DNA of 6,767 bases from Halobacteriales archaeon QS_9_68_42. Its GTDB lineage: Archaea; Halobacteriota; Halobacteria; Halobacteriales; Haloarculaceae. The stretch is taken from positions 1-6,767 of the forward strand of contig PXSE01000126.1 in NCBI GenBank assembly GCA_003022905.1, written 5' to 3'. How positions within the stretch are numbered: position 1 is the first letter of the stretch; each line of letters opens with the position of its first letter. Both the position numbers and the translations under genes were made by a program. Positions 1 through 5,762 of the stretch are shown piece by piece. The notes beneath the pieces are model-generated. The model was not told the DNA's origin, did no database searches, and was given only the letters and a program-made list of their open reading frames with translations.

Positions 1-843
1 CATGTCGGGGTACACCGCCTCGTAGACGGTGGCGGTCCCCTGGGACATCCAGGTCCACCGCTCGAGCCCGTAGCCGGTGTCGACGATGTACGTGTCCATG
101 TACGAGTAGGTGTTCCCGTCCTTGAGCTCGTACTCGCCGTCGGGGTCGGCCTCCATGCACATGAAGACGAGCGTCGCAAGCTCCAGCCCGCGGTAGATGA
201 CCTCGATTGCGGGGCCGGCGTTGCCGCCGCCGACCCACGGGTCCTCGATGTAGGTGACGTCGGTGATGTCGGCGCCCATCTCCTCGAGCAACTCATCGCA
301 GTACCGTACCGTCTCGGACTTCCAGTACACCTCCCCCTCGTAGGCGTACTGCCCGGGCTCGTCGAGGTCCTCGCGGGCGTTGAACGCGTGGTGGGCCATC
401 ATCTCGAAGGCCATCGTGTGTCGGCCGGTCTTGCCGACGTTGTCGATGTCCTGCATTCGGATGCAGGGCTGGCTGATCGTGAGGGGATTGGCCGGCGGGG
501 GCGTCTGCCCCGAGGTGACGAGCGGCTGGAAGTCGTAGACGGACGCCTGTGTCAACAGCACGTCGTCGCGCCAGCGGTTGGCCGCAACGGGGTAGGGGTC
601 GATTCGCTCGTGGTCATGGGCCTCGAAGAACGAGAGGAACGCCTCCCGCATCTCCGCTAAGCTGTGGGGCTCGTCGAGCCCCGGGTCGTCGATGAACTCG
701 TAGTCGGCACACGGCGGCTCCCCGCACAGCTCGCGGTCGGCGTCTCGCGTCCAGAAGTGGTCGCCACAGGACGGGCACTCCCGCCGGACGAACCCCTCCT
801 CGTGGAAGTACTCCAGTTGATACTCCTCTTCGAGGTCGCTCAT
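1..843 (-). CDS. alaS: Alanyl-tRNA synthetase, archaeal type (N-terminal part, cut by window edge)
   Basis: Class II aminoacyl-tRNA synthetase that charges tRNA-Ala in the cytoplasm. The reading frame is open from the ATG at 843 to base 1, giving 281 codons with no stop, so the C-terminal two thirds (tRNA-binding, editing and C-Ala domains) lie outside. Visible parts: an archaeal N-terminal zinc-type knuckle with Cys23, Cys26, Cys40 and Cys45; the class II motif 2 region, with [13 protein letters not shown] at residues 123-135 (Arg129 expected to contact ATP); and motif 3, DTGYGLERW at 255-263. The N-terminal Cys cluster before the catalytic core distinguishes archaeal AlaRS from the bacterial form. 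The start is chosen because a TATA-like box lies about 28 bp upstream, implying a leaderless mRNA. It is divergent from hef. Identification rests on motif recognition and is very secure. Confidence 0.97.
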   Translation of the reverse strand, partial: MSDLEEEYQLEYFHEEGFVRRECPSCGDHFWTRDADRELCGEPPCADYEFIDDPGLDEPHSLAEMREAFLSFFEAHDHERIDPYPVAANRWRDDVLLTQASVYDFQPLVTSGQTPPPANPLTISQPCIRMQDIDNVGKTGRHTMAFEMMAHHAFNAREDLDEPGQYAYEGEVYWKSETVRYCDELLEEMGADITDVTYIEDPWVGGGNAGPAIEVIYRGLELATLVFMCMEADPDGEYELKDGNTYSYMDTYIVDTGYGLERWTWMSQGTATVYEAVYPDM

Positions 844-865
844 TACTTTCCCCTTCGCCCGTCGC

Positions 866-877
866 CGGATAAAGGGT
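866..877 (-). promoter_or_regulatory. TATA-like box of alaS, leaderless promoter
   Basis: Read on the minus strand the element is CCCTTTATCC, centred about 28 bp before the ATG at 843. Haloarchaeal transcription normally starts about 25-27 bp after the TATA centre, so the transcript should begin at or next to the start codon. No Shine-Dalgarno sequence is visible. Confidence 0.6.
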
Positions 878-890
878 TTTCGAGGGAGCC

Positions 891-910
891 GCCGCCGCCC
901 AAACGGCGGC
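891..910. repeat. GC-rich inverted repeat between the divergent alaS and hef promoters
   Basis: A perfect 7-bp stem, GCCGCCG (891-897) with CGGCGGC (904-910), encloses the 6-nt loop CCCAAA. It sits about 50-65 bp upstream of the alaS start and about 120 bp upstream of hef, outside both core promoters. It could be an operator or part of the alaS upstream activating region. In DNA this GC-rich, a 7-bp stem also arises by chance. Confidence 0.3.
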
Positions 911-992
911 GAGCGCCCTGCAACTGCCCGCAGATGGGCCAGGCGTCCGCACGCTCGCGCCGCCCGCTATTACTTTCGCCCCGCTGGCCGAA

Positions 993-1002
993 CGCTTATG
1001 CG
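993..1002 (+). promoter_or_regulatory. TATA-like box of hef
   Basis: An AT-richer island, CGCTTATGCG, is centred about 29 bp before the hef ATG at 1027, in otherwise GC-rich sequence. The spacing predicts a leader of only a few bases. No Shine-Dalgarno is evident. Confidence 0.5.
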
Positions 1003-1026
1003 CCGAACCGCCAAACCACGGGGTAG

Positions 1027-3368
1027 ATGGCGACCGCCGCGGACGACGCCGAGCACGTCGAGTGGCCGCTCGTGACCGACGGCCTCCTCGAGGAGCGCGA
1101 CTACCAGCTCCAGCTGGCCGAGACCGCGGCGGCCGACCACGCGCTCGTCTGTCTGCCCACCGGCCTCGGCAAGACCGCAGTGAGCCTGCTGGTCACCGCC
1201 GAACGGCTCGCCGATGCGGGCGGCCGGTCGCTCCTGCTTGCCCCGACGAAACCGCTCGTCCAGCAGCACGCGGCCTTCTACCGGGAGGCTCTAGAGGTGC
1301 CCGACGACGAGGTGGTCGTGTTCACCGGCGACGTCCAGCCCGACGACCGCGCCGACCTGTGGGAGGAAGCGCGGGTCGTCTGTGCGACGCCGCAGGTCAT
1401 CGAGAACGACCTCGTCGGCAACCGCGTCTCGCTGTCTTCGGTGACCCACTGCACCTTCGACGAGTGCCACCGCGCGACCGGCGAGTACGCGTACAACTAC
1501 ATCGCCGACCGCTACCACGCCGACGCTGACGACCCGCTGGTGACCGGGATGAGCGCCTCTCCCGGCGGCGACAAAGAGGAAATTCTGCGGGTCTGCGACA
1601 ACCTCGGCCTGCGGGAGGTGGCGGTGATGACCGAGGACGACGCCGACATCGAGGCCCACACCCACCACACCGCCGTCGAGTGGGAGCGCGTCGAGCTGCC
1701 GGAGACGGTCATCGAGATACGGGACGCGCTCAACGATGTCATCTCGGACCGCCTTGAGTCGCTGCGGGAACTCGGCGTGACGAACTCGACGGACCCGAGC
1801 CTCTCGCAGTCGCAGCTGAACGCCATCCGGGCGAAACTACAGGAGCTCATCAACAACGACGACAGCGACGGCTACTCGGGGATGAGCGCCCACGCCGAGA
1901 TAATGAAGCTCCGGCGGGCCGTCGAGCTGGTCGAGACCCAGAGCGTCGAGTCGCTGCGGCGCTACTTCGAGCGCCAGCGCGACGCCGCCCAGTCGTCGGG
2001 CGCCTCGAAGGCCAGCCAGCGGTTCGTCTCCGAGCCGCGCGTCAAGGAGGCGATGCGCCGCGCCGAAACGTTCGACGACCTCCATCCGAAGTTCCGCCGG
2101 ACGCGCATCCTGCTGGCGCAGACGCTCGGCGTCGAGGACGGCGAGCGGGTCATCGTCTTCACCGAGTCCCGCGACACCGCCGAGACGCTGACGGAGTTTC
2201 TCGGCGAGCACTTCGACACCCACCGGTTCGTCGGCCAGGGCGACAAGGAAGGCTCCGACGGGATGACCCAGAAAGAGCAGAAGGAGACCCTCGAGTCGTT
2301 CCGGAACGGCGAGCTCGAGGTGCTGGTCTCCACCTCCGTCGCCGAGGAGGGCCTGGACGTCCCGGACGTCGACCTGGTGCTGTTCTACGAACCGGTCCCG
2401 AAGGGCATCCGGTTCATCCAGCGGAAGGGCCGGACCGGCCGCGCCAGCGAGGGCCGCGTCGTCGTCCTGCTGGCCGAGGATACCCGCGACGAGGCGTTCT
2501 TCTGGATGTCCAGAAACGAGGAGAAGAAGATGGAGGAGGAACTGCGGAAGCTGAAGAGCGTCGAGGGCGAAATCAAGGCGGAAATCGCCCAGCAGGCCGG
2601 TCTGGCGGAGTTCGAGGACGCCGGGGCGACCGGCGGCGAGTCTGGCGATAACGACGACGGCGACAACGGCGACACCGACGAGGCGGGAGACGGGAAGGCG
2701 ACCGGCGACGAGGGCGTTGTGCAGAACGACAACGGTGCGGCGTCCGGAGCCGACGCGGAACCAGACGGCCAGGCCGGCCTGACAGAGTTCGCCGGCGAGA
2801 CGGCGGCCGGACGGGACAACGACACGGACGATCTTGACGGCACCGTCGCCGAGGCCGACCCCGACGGCGAGACGGTCGAGGTGGTCGCTGACCAGCGGGA
2901 GCTGGACTCCCATATCGCCCGCGACCTCTCGACGCGGAAGGGCGTCGAGACGCGGCTGGAGACGCTCGCGGTCGGCGACTACGTGCTCTCCGACAGGGTG
3001 GTCGTCGAGCGGAAGTCCGTCGAGGACTTCCTGGACACGCTGGTCGGCGGCGACCGCTCGATGTTCGAGCAGGTGGGCGACGCCGCCCCCTGCTGGAGGT
3101 GGTCGCCCGCCGCGAACAGGAGGCTGACGACCGCGAGGTGTCGGTCCACGGCGAGAAGGGCGGCAAGACCCTCACCGAGCGCCAGGAGTACGTAGTCAGT
3201 TCCGTCGCCGAGGTCGGCCCCGTCACCGCCAGGGCGCTGCTGGAGCAGTTCGGCAGCGTCGAAGCCGTGATGATCGCCAACGAGGAGGCGCTCCGGGCGG
3301 TCGACGGCGTCGGCGAGGTGACCGCAGAGCGGATCCGCGAGGTGACGGGCAGCGACTACGCGGGCTAA
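1027..3368 (+). CDS. hef: Hef, archaeal FANCM/XPF-family helicase-nuclease (broken by a frame change in the nuclease domain)
   Basis: Hef unwinds and cleaves stalled or branched replication forks and acts in homologous-recombination repair. It is the archaeal relative of FANCM and XPF. SF2 helicase motifs in order: LPTGLGKT (Walker A, residues 43-50), APTKPLVQQH (72-81), DECH (145-148), SASPG (176-180), VIVFTES (375-381), STSVAEEGLD (435-444) and QRKGRTGR (465-472). An acidic disordered linker spans about 525-615. The ERCC4 nuclease follows, with DQRE (622-625), GDY (650-652) and the catalytic ERK-V-ED (661-667). The frame beginning at 1027 departs from the family after GDAA at 3087 and ends at a chance stop at 3193-3195. 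The true C-terminus continues in another frame from about 3090 (LLEVVARREQE onward) to the TAA at 3366-3368 and includes the tandem helix-hairpin-helix domain (from VGPVTARALLEQFGS to AERIREV). About 50 residues of the nuclease core appear missing. As written, the product would lack the rest of the nuclease fold and the DNA-binding HhH. Family identity is certain; whether the break is biological is not. Confidence 0.93.
2593..2790 (+). other. Acidic linker of Hef bracketed by two PIP-box-like motifs
   Basis: Between helicase and nuclease, the motif QAGLAEF (residues 523-529) starts this stretch and QAGLTEF (582-588) ends it. Both fit the Q-x-x-L-x-x-F core of PCNA-interacting peptides. The roughly 50 residues between them are almost entirely Gly, Asp, Glu, Asn, Ala and Thr, as in an intrinsically disordered tether. 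The euryarchaeal Hef linker is known to be disordered, and association of Hef with PCNA has been reported for the family. Use of these two sites is inference. Confidence 0.55.
3081..3092 (+). other. Frame-break junction inside hef
   Basis: Upstream of this point the reading frame follows the family (…MFEQVGDAA). Downstream, the family sequence resumes at LLEVVARREQE in a different frame. A run of five C (3086-3090) marks the join. From memory of haloarchaeal Hef proteins, roughly 50 residues normally lie between the two. The frames require a loss whose length leaves remainder 1 on division by 3. Confidence 0.75.
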
Positions 3369-3393
3369 CCTGCCCCGGTCACGTCGGTGCTAC

Positions 3394-3470
3394 AGTGACT
3401 GCTGTACATGGGTCCGATACGTCCGCACGGAGGCGTGTGGTTGAATCGGGACACCAGTACGGCAGTCACT
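3394..3470. repeat. 77-nt imperfect palindrome / long hairpin between convergent genes
   Basis: The outer arms 3394-3407 (AGTGACTGCTGTAC) and 3457-3470 (GTACGGCAGTCACT) pair at 14 of 14 positions with one G·T. The stem then continues with single-base bulges at 3408, 3453 and 3448: 3409-3411 with 3454-3456, 3412-3415 with 3449-3452, and 3416-3418 with 3445-3447. After a 4x4 internal loop, 3423-3429 pairs with 3434-3440 around a GAGG loop. In all about 31 pairs form over 77 nt. It starts 25 bp after the hef stop and ends 1 bp before the stop of the small minus-strand gene. It could be a bidirectional terminator or mRNA 3'-end structure, a small RNA, or a MITE-like relic. No flanking target duplication is seen and there is no U-run on either side. 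Confidence 0.65.
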
Positions 3471-3471
3471 A

Positions 3472-3714
3472 TCAGTCCGTAGCGGCGTCGGCCCGGAACT
3501 GACTGTCCGGGCCGGATGACCCGTCAACCGGCAGGTGCCTATTGTCGACGTAAAGCGCCAGTGCTTCCGTCGGACGGCCCGCCTCGAGCAACTCGACGAC
3601 CCGCTTCTCGTGGGACGCCGGAACCATGTCCTGCTCGAGCAGCCCTTCGATGGTTCGCCGCGTCTGATTTCGCCACACCGGTGGTACCTCGCCCTCGTCT
3701 CTGGTATGCACCAT
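3472..3714 (-). CDS. Small hypothetical protein, 80 aa
   Basis: I do not recognise this protein. From the ATG at 3714 it has 80 residues. An upstream TTG at 3729 would add five. The ATG is preferred because a TATA-like element at 3741-3756 would leave it a leader of about 8 nt. The body (WRNQTRRTIEGLLEQ onward, then EKRVVELLEAGRPTEALALY) looks like two amphipathic helices with mixed charge, followed by a Gly/Ser/Asp-rich tail. There is no membrane segment, cysteine pair or signal peptide. Codons are G/C-ending, though less strictly than in neighbours (AGA, AAT, GTT, CGT and TCA occur), and the upstream region is unusually AT-rich, so lateral acquisition is possible. It converges on hef, with the long palindrome directly after its stop. 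It may be a short regulatory or toxin/antitoxin-sized protein, but nothing in the sequence proves a function. Confidence 0.6.
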   Translation of the reverse strand: MVHTRDEGEVPPVWRNQTRRTIEGLLEQDMVPASHEKRVVELLEAGRPTEALALYVDNRHLPVDGSSGPDSQFRADAATD

Positions 3715-3740
3715 CGTTTCTCTGGTCAAACGATACCGAT

Positions 3741-3756
3741 TATCATACTAAAACTC
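3741..3756 (-). promoter_or_regulatory. TATA-like element of the small hypothetical gene
   Basis: On the minus strand the sequence is GAGTTTTAGTATGATA, centred about 35 bp before the ATG at 3714. A start about 27 bp downstream gives a leader of roughly 8 nt. A second AT-rich box at 3788-3795 (CTATATAA on the minus strand) is an alternative that would give a leader of about 50 nt. Confidence 0.45.
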
Positions 3757-3779
3757 AATGGCCGATATCGATGTCCCGT

Positions 3780-3804
3780 TTTAAAAATTATATAGACGGG
3801 CCCG
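3780..3804 (-). terminator. Possible terminator of the metallo-hydrolase gene
   Basis: Just past the minus-strand stop at 3809, the strand reads through the palindrome CGGGCCCG (3797-3804) and then a T-rich tract containing AATTTTTAAAA (3780-3790). Archaeal termination mainly needs an oligo-T tract, so this is a reasonable 3' end. The same AT block may also serve the promoter of the next minus-strand gene. Confidence 0.4.
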
Positions 3805-3808
3805 CCGG

Positions 3809-4267
3809 TCAGCCGCCGACCGCGCAGTTGTTCGGCCCGAGTTCCAATTCGAAGGCAGTCGCCCCGTCGACGGACTCGCGGCCAAGGTTGACCGCGATGA
3901 TCTGCTCGAAGTTGGCCGGCGGTTCTCCCATCGACCCGACGACGCGGTCGACGAACGCCTCGCGGTCCTCGGTGAAGGCGGCTAGTCGCTCCCGGAGGGC
4001 GCCGAGGCGTTCGGCGTGCGGACCGCCGGCGGCCGCGTCCGCCGGGGGGAGGTGTCCCGGCGCCACCACCGTCCGGTCCGGCAGCGGTGCGAGCCGTTCG
4101 GTGAGCGTCTCGAACAGCGCCGCCGCCAGCTCCGGCGCCGCGTCGTCGCCCTTCTGAAGGTCCGGCCGGGGGGCGCCCTCAAGGAACAGCGAGTCCCCCG
4201 ACAGCAACAGGTCGTCGACCCGGAGCGACGCCGACCCGGTGGTGTGGCCGGGCGTCGCGACCACCAC
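3809..4267 (-). CDS. Metallo-beta-lactamase-fold hydrolase, C-terminal part only
   Basis: The sequence is the C-terminal portion of an MBL-fold metallo-hydrolase. It has TPGHTTGS (4232-4255), a metal-ligand His motif; SGDSLF (Asp bridging ligand position); the segment GAPRPDLQ, matching the GRTDFQ region of ETHE1/persulfide-dioxygenase-like members; and APGHLPPAD, carrying the last ligand His. An alpha-helical tail ends in NNCAVGG. The upstream HxHxDH zinc motif that every MBL enzyme needs is absent. The minus-strand frame stays open to a GTG at 4327, but beyond about 4267 its translation is only the antisense of the plus-strand gene. The fragment therefore lacks its N-terminal half and could not be an active enzyme as shown. 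A thiol/persulfide substrate is a family-level guess. It meets the next gene fragment head to head. Confidence 0.8.
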   Translation of the reverse strand: MVVATPGHTTGSASLRVDDLLLSGDSLFLEGAPRPDLQKGDDAAPELAAALFETLTERLAPLPDRTVVAPGHLPPADAAAGGPHAERLGALRERLAAFTEDREAFVDRVVGSMGEPPANFEQIIAVNLGRESVDGATAFELELGPNNCAVGG

Positions 4268-4280
4268 GAGCGCGTCATCG
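4255..4280. other. Head-to-head junction of two 5'-truncated genes
   Basis: Minus-strand coding resembling the MBL family stops making sense at about 4267, and plus-strand coding with normal haloarchaeal composition begins at about 4265. No promoter, start codon or intergenic spacer lies between, although two divergent genes must have had one. A loss of the intervening segment is the simplest reading. Confidence 0.65.
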
Positions 4281-4645
4281 CGCTGGGGGACGAGGCGGCC
4301 GCGGACCCGCCGCCGGACGCCCTCCACGAGTACCTCCGCGGCCTCGCGGACACCGGCGAGCGGGCCGCCGCCGGACTGGTCGGCCGGCCGCTCGTCGCCT
4401 CCCGCTCGCTGTTGCAGGTCATCAACTTCTTCGTCAACGAGGGCGACCGGGAGGCCGCCGAGACGTTCCGCGAGTTGCGGGCCGAGACCGACGATCAGGT
4501 CGCGGCCGGCGGCGACGTCGTCGCGGCGGTCTGCGAGGACGAGGCGCCGGCCGAGGCGGCCGCCTCGCAGGCCATCGAGGCCGCATACGGCGAGTACGTC
4601 GACAGCCTTGAGGCGCTGGGTATCGACCCCAAGCCGGTCTGCTGA
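4265..4645 (+). CDS. Hypothetical protein, C-terminal part; N-terminus missing at junction
   Basis: I do not recognise this protein. The convincing part runs from HERVIALGDE (4265) to DPKPVC before the TGA at 4643-4645, about 126 residues. It is acidic and almost entirely helical in appearance, with no transmembrane segment and two cysteines (in AAVCED, and the last residue). The central segment SLLQVINFFVNEGDREAAETF is the most hydrophobic and is probably the conserved core. G/C-ending codons and acidic composition support a real gene. The plus-strand frame stays open upstream of 4265, but that part is the antisense of the metallo-hydrolase. The true start is absent, possibly only a few residues before the junction. 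It ends 63 bp before the zinc-ribbon/HTH gene in the same direction, which has its own TATA-like box. Confidence 0.6.
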   Translation, partial: HERVIALGDEAAADPPPDALHEYLRGLADTGERAAAGLVGRPLVASRSLLQVINFFVNEGDREAAETFRELRAETDDQVAAGGDVVAAVCEDEAPAEAAASQAIEAAYGEYVDSLEALGIDPKPVC

Positions 4646-4677
4646 CGGTTCTGTGGCGCGGCCGGGAACCCACGGTA

Positions 4678-4688
4678 CGCTTCTTAGC
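4678..4688 (+). promoter_or_regulatory. TATA-like box of the zinc-ribbon/HTH gene
   Basis: CGCTTCTTAGC is centred about 26 bp before the ATG at 4709, the spacing of a leaderless haloarchaeal promoter. It resembles the CGCTTATG box of hef. Confidence 0.45.
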
Positions 4689-4708
4689 GTTCGGACGCAA
4701 GGCGGGGC

Positions 4709-5114
4709 ATGGAACTCTCCGAGGGCGACCCTGGCGTCGATGTCTTCGAGTGTACGGACTGCGGGAACGTCGGCCTCGGCGACGGCGACATCACCTGCTG
4801 TGGGTCGTCGATGTCGCGGGTCGACGCCGACCGACCGGACCGACTACGACCGCAGCGTCGCCGCCCGGCACCTCAACCACCTCGCGGAGCTGGGCGTCCT
4901 CGAGAAGCGCCGCCGACTGCTGAAGAAGGGCGGCCACATCTACCTCTACGCGCCGCGGTCCGCCGAGACGGTCCGCCGGGAGTTCAAACGGCAGTTCCTC
5001 GTCTGGCTGGAGGGCGCCGCCGGCCGCCTCGGCGAGGTCCGCCGCGAGAAGGTCGAGGACCTCGTCGACGCCGAGCGGTCCGACTCGCAGTGGACGCTCT
5101 ACCACGAGGAGTGA
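4709..5114 (+). CDS. Zinc-ribbon plus winged-helix transcriptional regulator (frame break in the middle)
   Basis: A likely DNA-binding regulator of a haloarchaeal family combining a short N-terminal zinc ribbon with an ArsR/TrmB-like winged helix. The N-terminal 40 residues from the ATG at 4709 contain Cys15, Cys18, Cys30 and Cys31 (ECTDCGN … TCCG). After about 4826 this frame turns into Arg/Pro-rich nonsense. Family-like sequence resumes in another frame at DYDRSVAARHLNHL (4842 onward), which is the recognition helix, then GVLEKRRRL and the wing KKGGHIYLY. A C-terminal helical region (VRREKVEDLVDAE) runs to the TGA at 5112-5114. The first helices of the HTH are absent, about 45-50 residues judged from memory of the family. 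The product as written would be non-functional. Its target is unknown. It converges on the membrane-protein gene, 39 bp away. Confidence 0.8.
4826..4842 (+). other. Frame-break junction inside the zinc-ribbon/HTH gene
   Basis: The zinc-ribbon frame ends its sensible sequence at about 4826 and the HTH frame begins at about 4842. The join carries three copies of GACCG (4829-4833, 4833-4837, 4838-4842), short direct repeats of the kind found at slippage or repeat-mediated deletions and at misjoined reads. The missing length must leave remainder 2 on division by 3. Confidence 0.65.
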
Positions 5115-5153
5115 GCGGCGTTCGAGCGCGAGGCGGCGGGGCGGCGCTTGCGG

Positions 5154-5624
5154 TCAGAAGCGGTCCGCGAGGCCGGCGTAGACGCCGCCGAGGACGACGC
5201 CGTAGACGACGTGCCACAGCAGCGACGGCGGCGCGAAGTTTGGCAGCGGCGGGCTCGCGGGCGACCCGACCGCGCCCAGCCACACCGGCATCACGAGCGC
5301 CGCGAGCACGACCCAGGTGACGACGCCCCAGAGGGCGCCCAGCCCGAGCAGTTTCCCGGTCGAGTCGGCGCCGACGGCGCCCGCGATGCCCGCGAAAACG
5401 ACGCCCAGGACCGCCCCGTGGGAGACGTGTACGAACAGCCCCGCGGTGGGGTTCTGCGGCGGCGCCAGCGCGTACAGCAACGGAATGGCGACGGCAATGA
5501 CCGCCTCGTTCATCAGGACGATGAGCGCGCCCATGACGGCCGCGCCGACGATACCACCGACCGTGCCGGCCTCCCAGCTACCGCCCGCCGTGCCGGTCGC
5601 CCGCGCGTTCTCTGCCGTCGACAT
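5154..5624 (-). CDS. Multi-pass integral membrane protein, 156 aa, internally duplicated
   Basis: The product is a small hydrophobic protein of unknown function, similar in character to haloarchaeal membrane DUF proteins. Hydrophobic segments lie at about residues 21-51 (possibly two helices), 62-84, 91-119 and 134-153, with short polar loops and a polar N-terminus (MSTAENARATG), so at least four membrane spans. The two halves repeat: HVSHGAVLGVVFAGIA (66-81) aligns with HVVYGVVLGGVYAGLA (138-153) at 10 of 16 residues. Each is preceded at similar distance by a Gly-rich helix (GGIVG at 23-27, GALWG at 96-100). His66, His69 and His138 within or near the helices could be metal or heme ligands, but this is speculation. 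The ATG at 5624 is chosen over upstream in-frame GTG starts (up to 5693) because a TATA-like box sits 28 bp before it. It is transcribed towards the regulator gene. Confidence 0.85.
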   Translation of the reverse strand: MSTAENARATGTAGGSWEAGTVGGIVGAAVMGALIVLMNEAVIAVAIPLLYALAPPQNPTAGLFVHVSHGAVLGVVFAGIAGAVGADSTGKLLGLGALWGVVTWVVLAALVMPVWLGAVGSPASPPLPNFAPPSLLWHVVYGVVLGGVYAGLADRF

Positions 5625-5646
5625 GTGCACGTAGTTCCGACCGATG

Positions 5647-5657
5647 GGGAAATAGCG
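5647..5657 (-). promoter_or_regulatory. TATA-like box of the membrane-protein gene
   Basis: On the minus strand the element reads GCTATTTCCCC, centred about 28 bp before the ATG at 5624. This supports that start and a leaderless mRNA. Confidence 0.5.
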
Positions 5658-5747
5658 GCGACGAGGTTGTGGGCACGGGAACGACAACGGCACAATAGTT
5701 ATGTACGGGGAGAGCTGGAGAGGCCCGGCGGTCGCCCCCCAAGAAGC

Positions 5748-5758
5748 CGGCTGAGCCG
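5748..5758. repeat. Short palindrome after the p27-like gene
   Basis: CGGCTGAGCCG has two 5-bp arms around one base and lies 4 bp past the minus-strand stop at 5763. It may mark the transcript 3' end, but no T-tract follows closely and the loop is too small for a normal RNA hairpin. The rest of the 5694-5762 gap shows no gene. Confidence 0.25.
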
Positions 5759-5762
5759 TTAC

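Noticed and set aside
841..977. Repeated ATTACTTTC at 842-850 and 969-977
   Set aside because: A 9-base match 127 bp apart without further similarity; one copy covers the alaS start codon. Too short to call a regulatory repeat.
1837..2913. Long open frame of 358 codons on the minus strand inside hef
   Set aside because: It is antisense to clear helicase motifs. High GC removes stops from several frames, and its translation is Leu/Val/Ala/Gly-rich with no recognisable domain.
3081..3200. Programmed ribosomal frameshift in hef
   Set aside because: The C-run could suggest slippage, but family sequence is missing across the join, so a simple frame change would not restore a normal nuclease domain.
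2573..3280. Minus-strand frame of 235 codons, very rich in Arg, Ser and Pro
   Set aside because: Its composition is the typical antisense/out-of-frame shadow of acidic haloarchaeal coding sequence; it overlaps the Hef linker and nuclease.
3516..4157. Plus-strand frame of 213 codons over the small gene and the metallo-hydrolase
   Set aside because: It runs antisense to two better-supported genes, with Arg/Ser/Pro-rich nonsense composition and no promoter.
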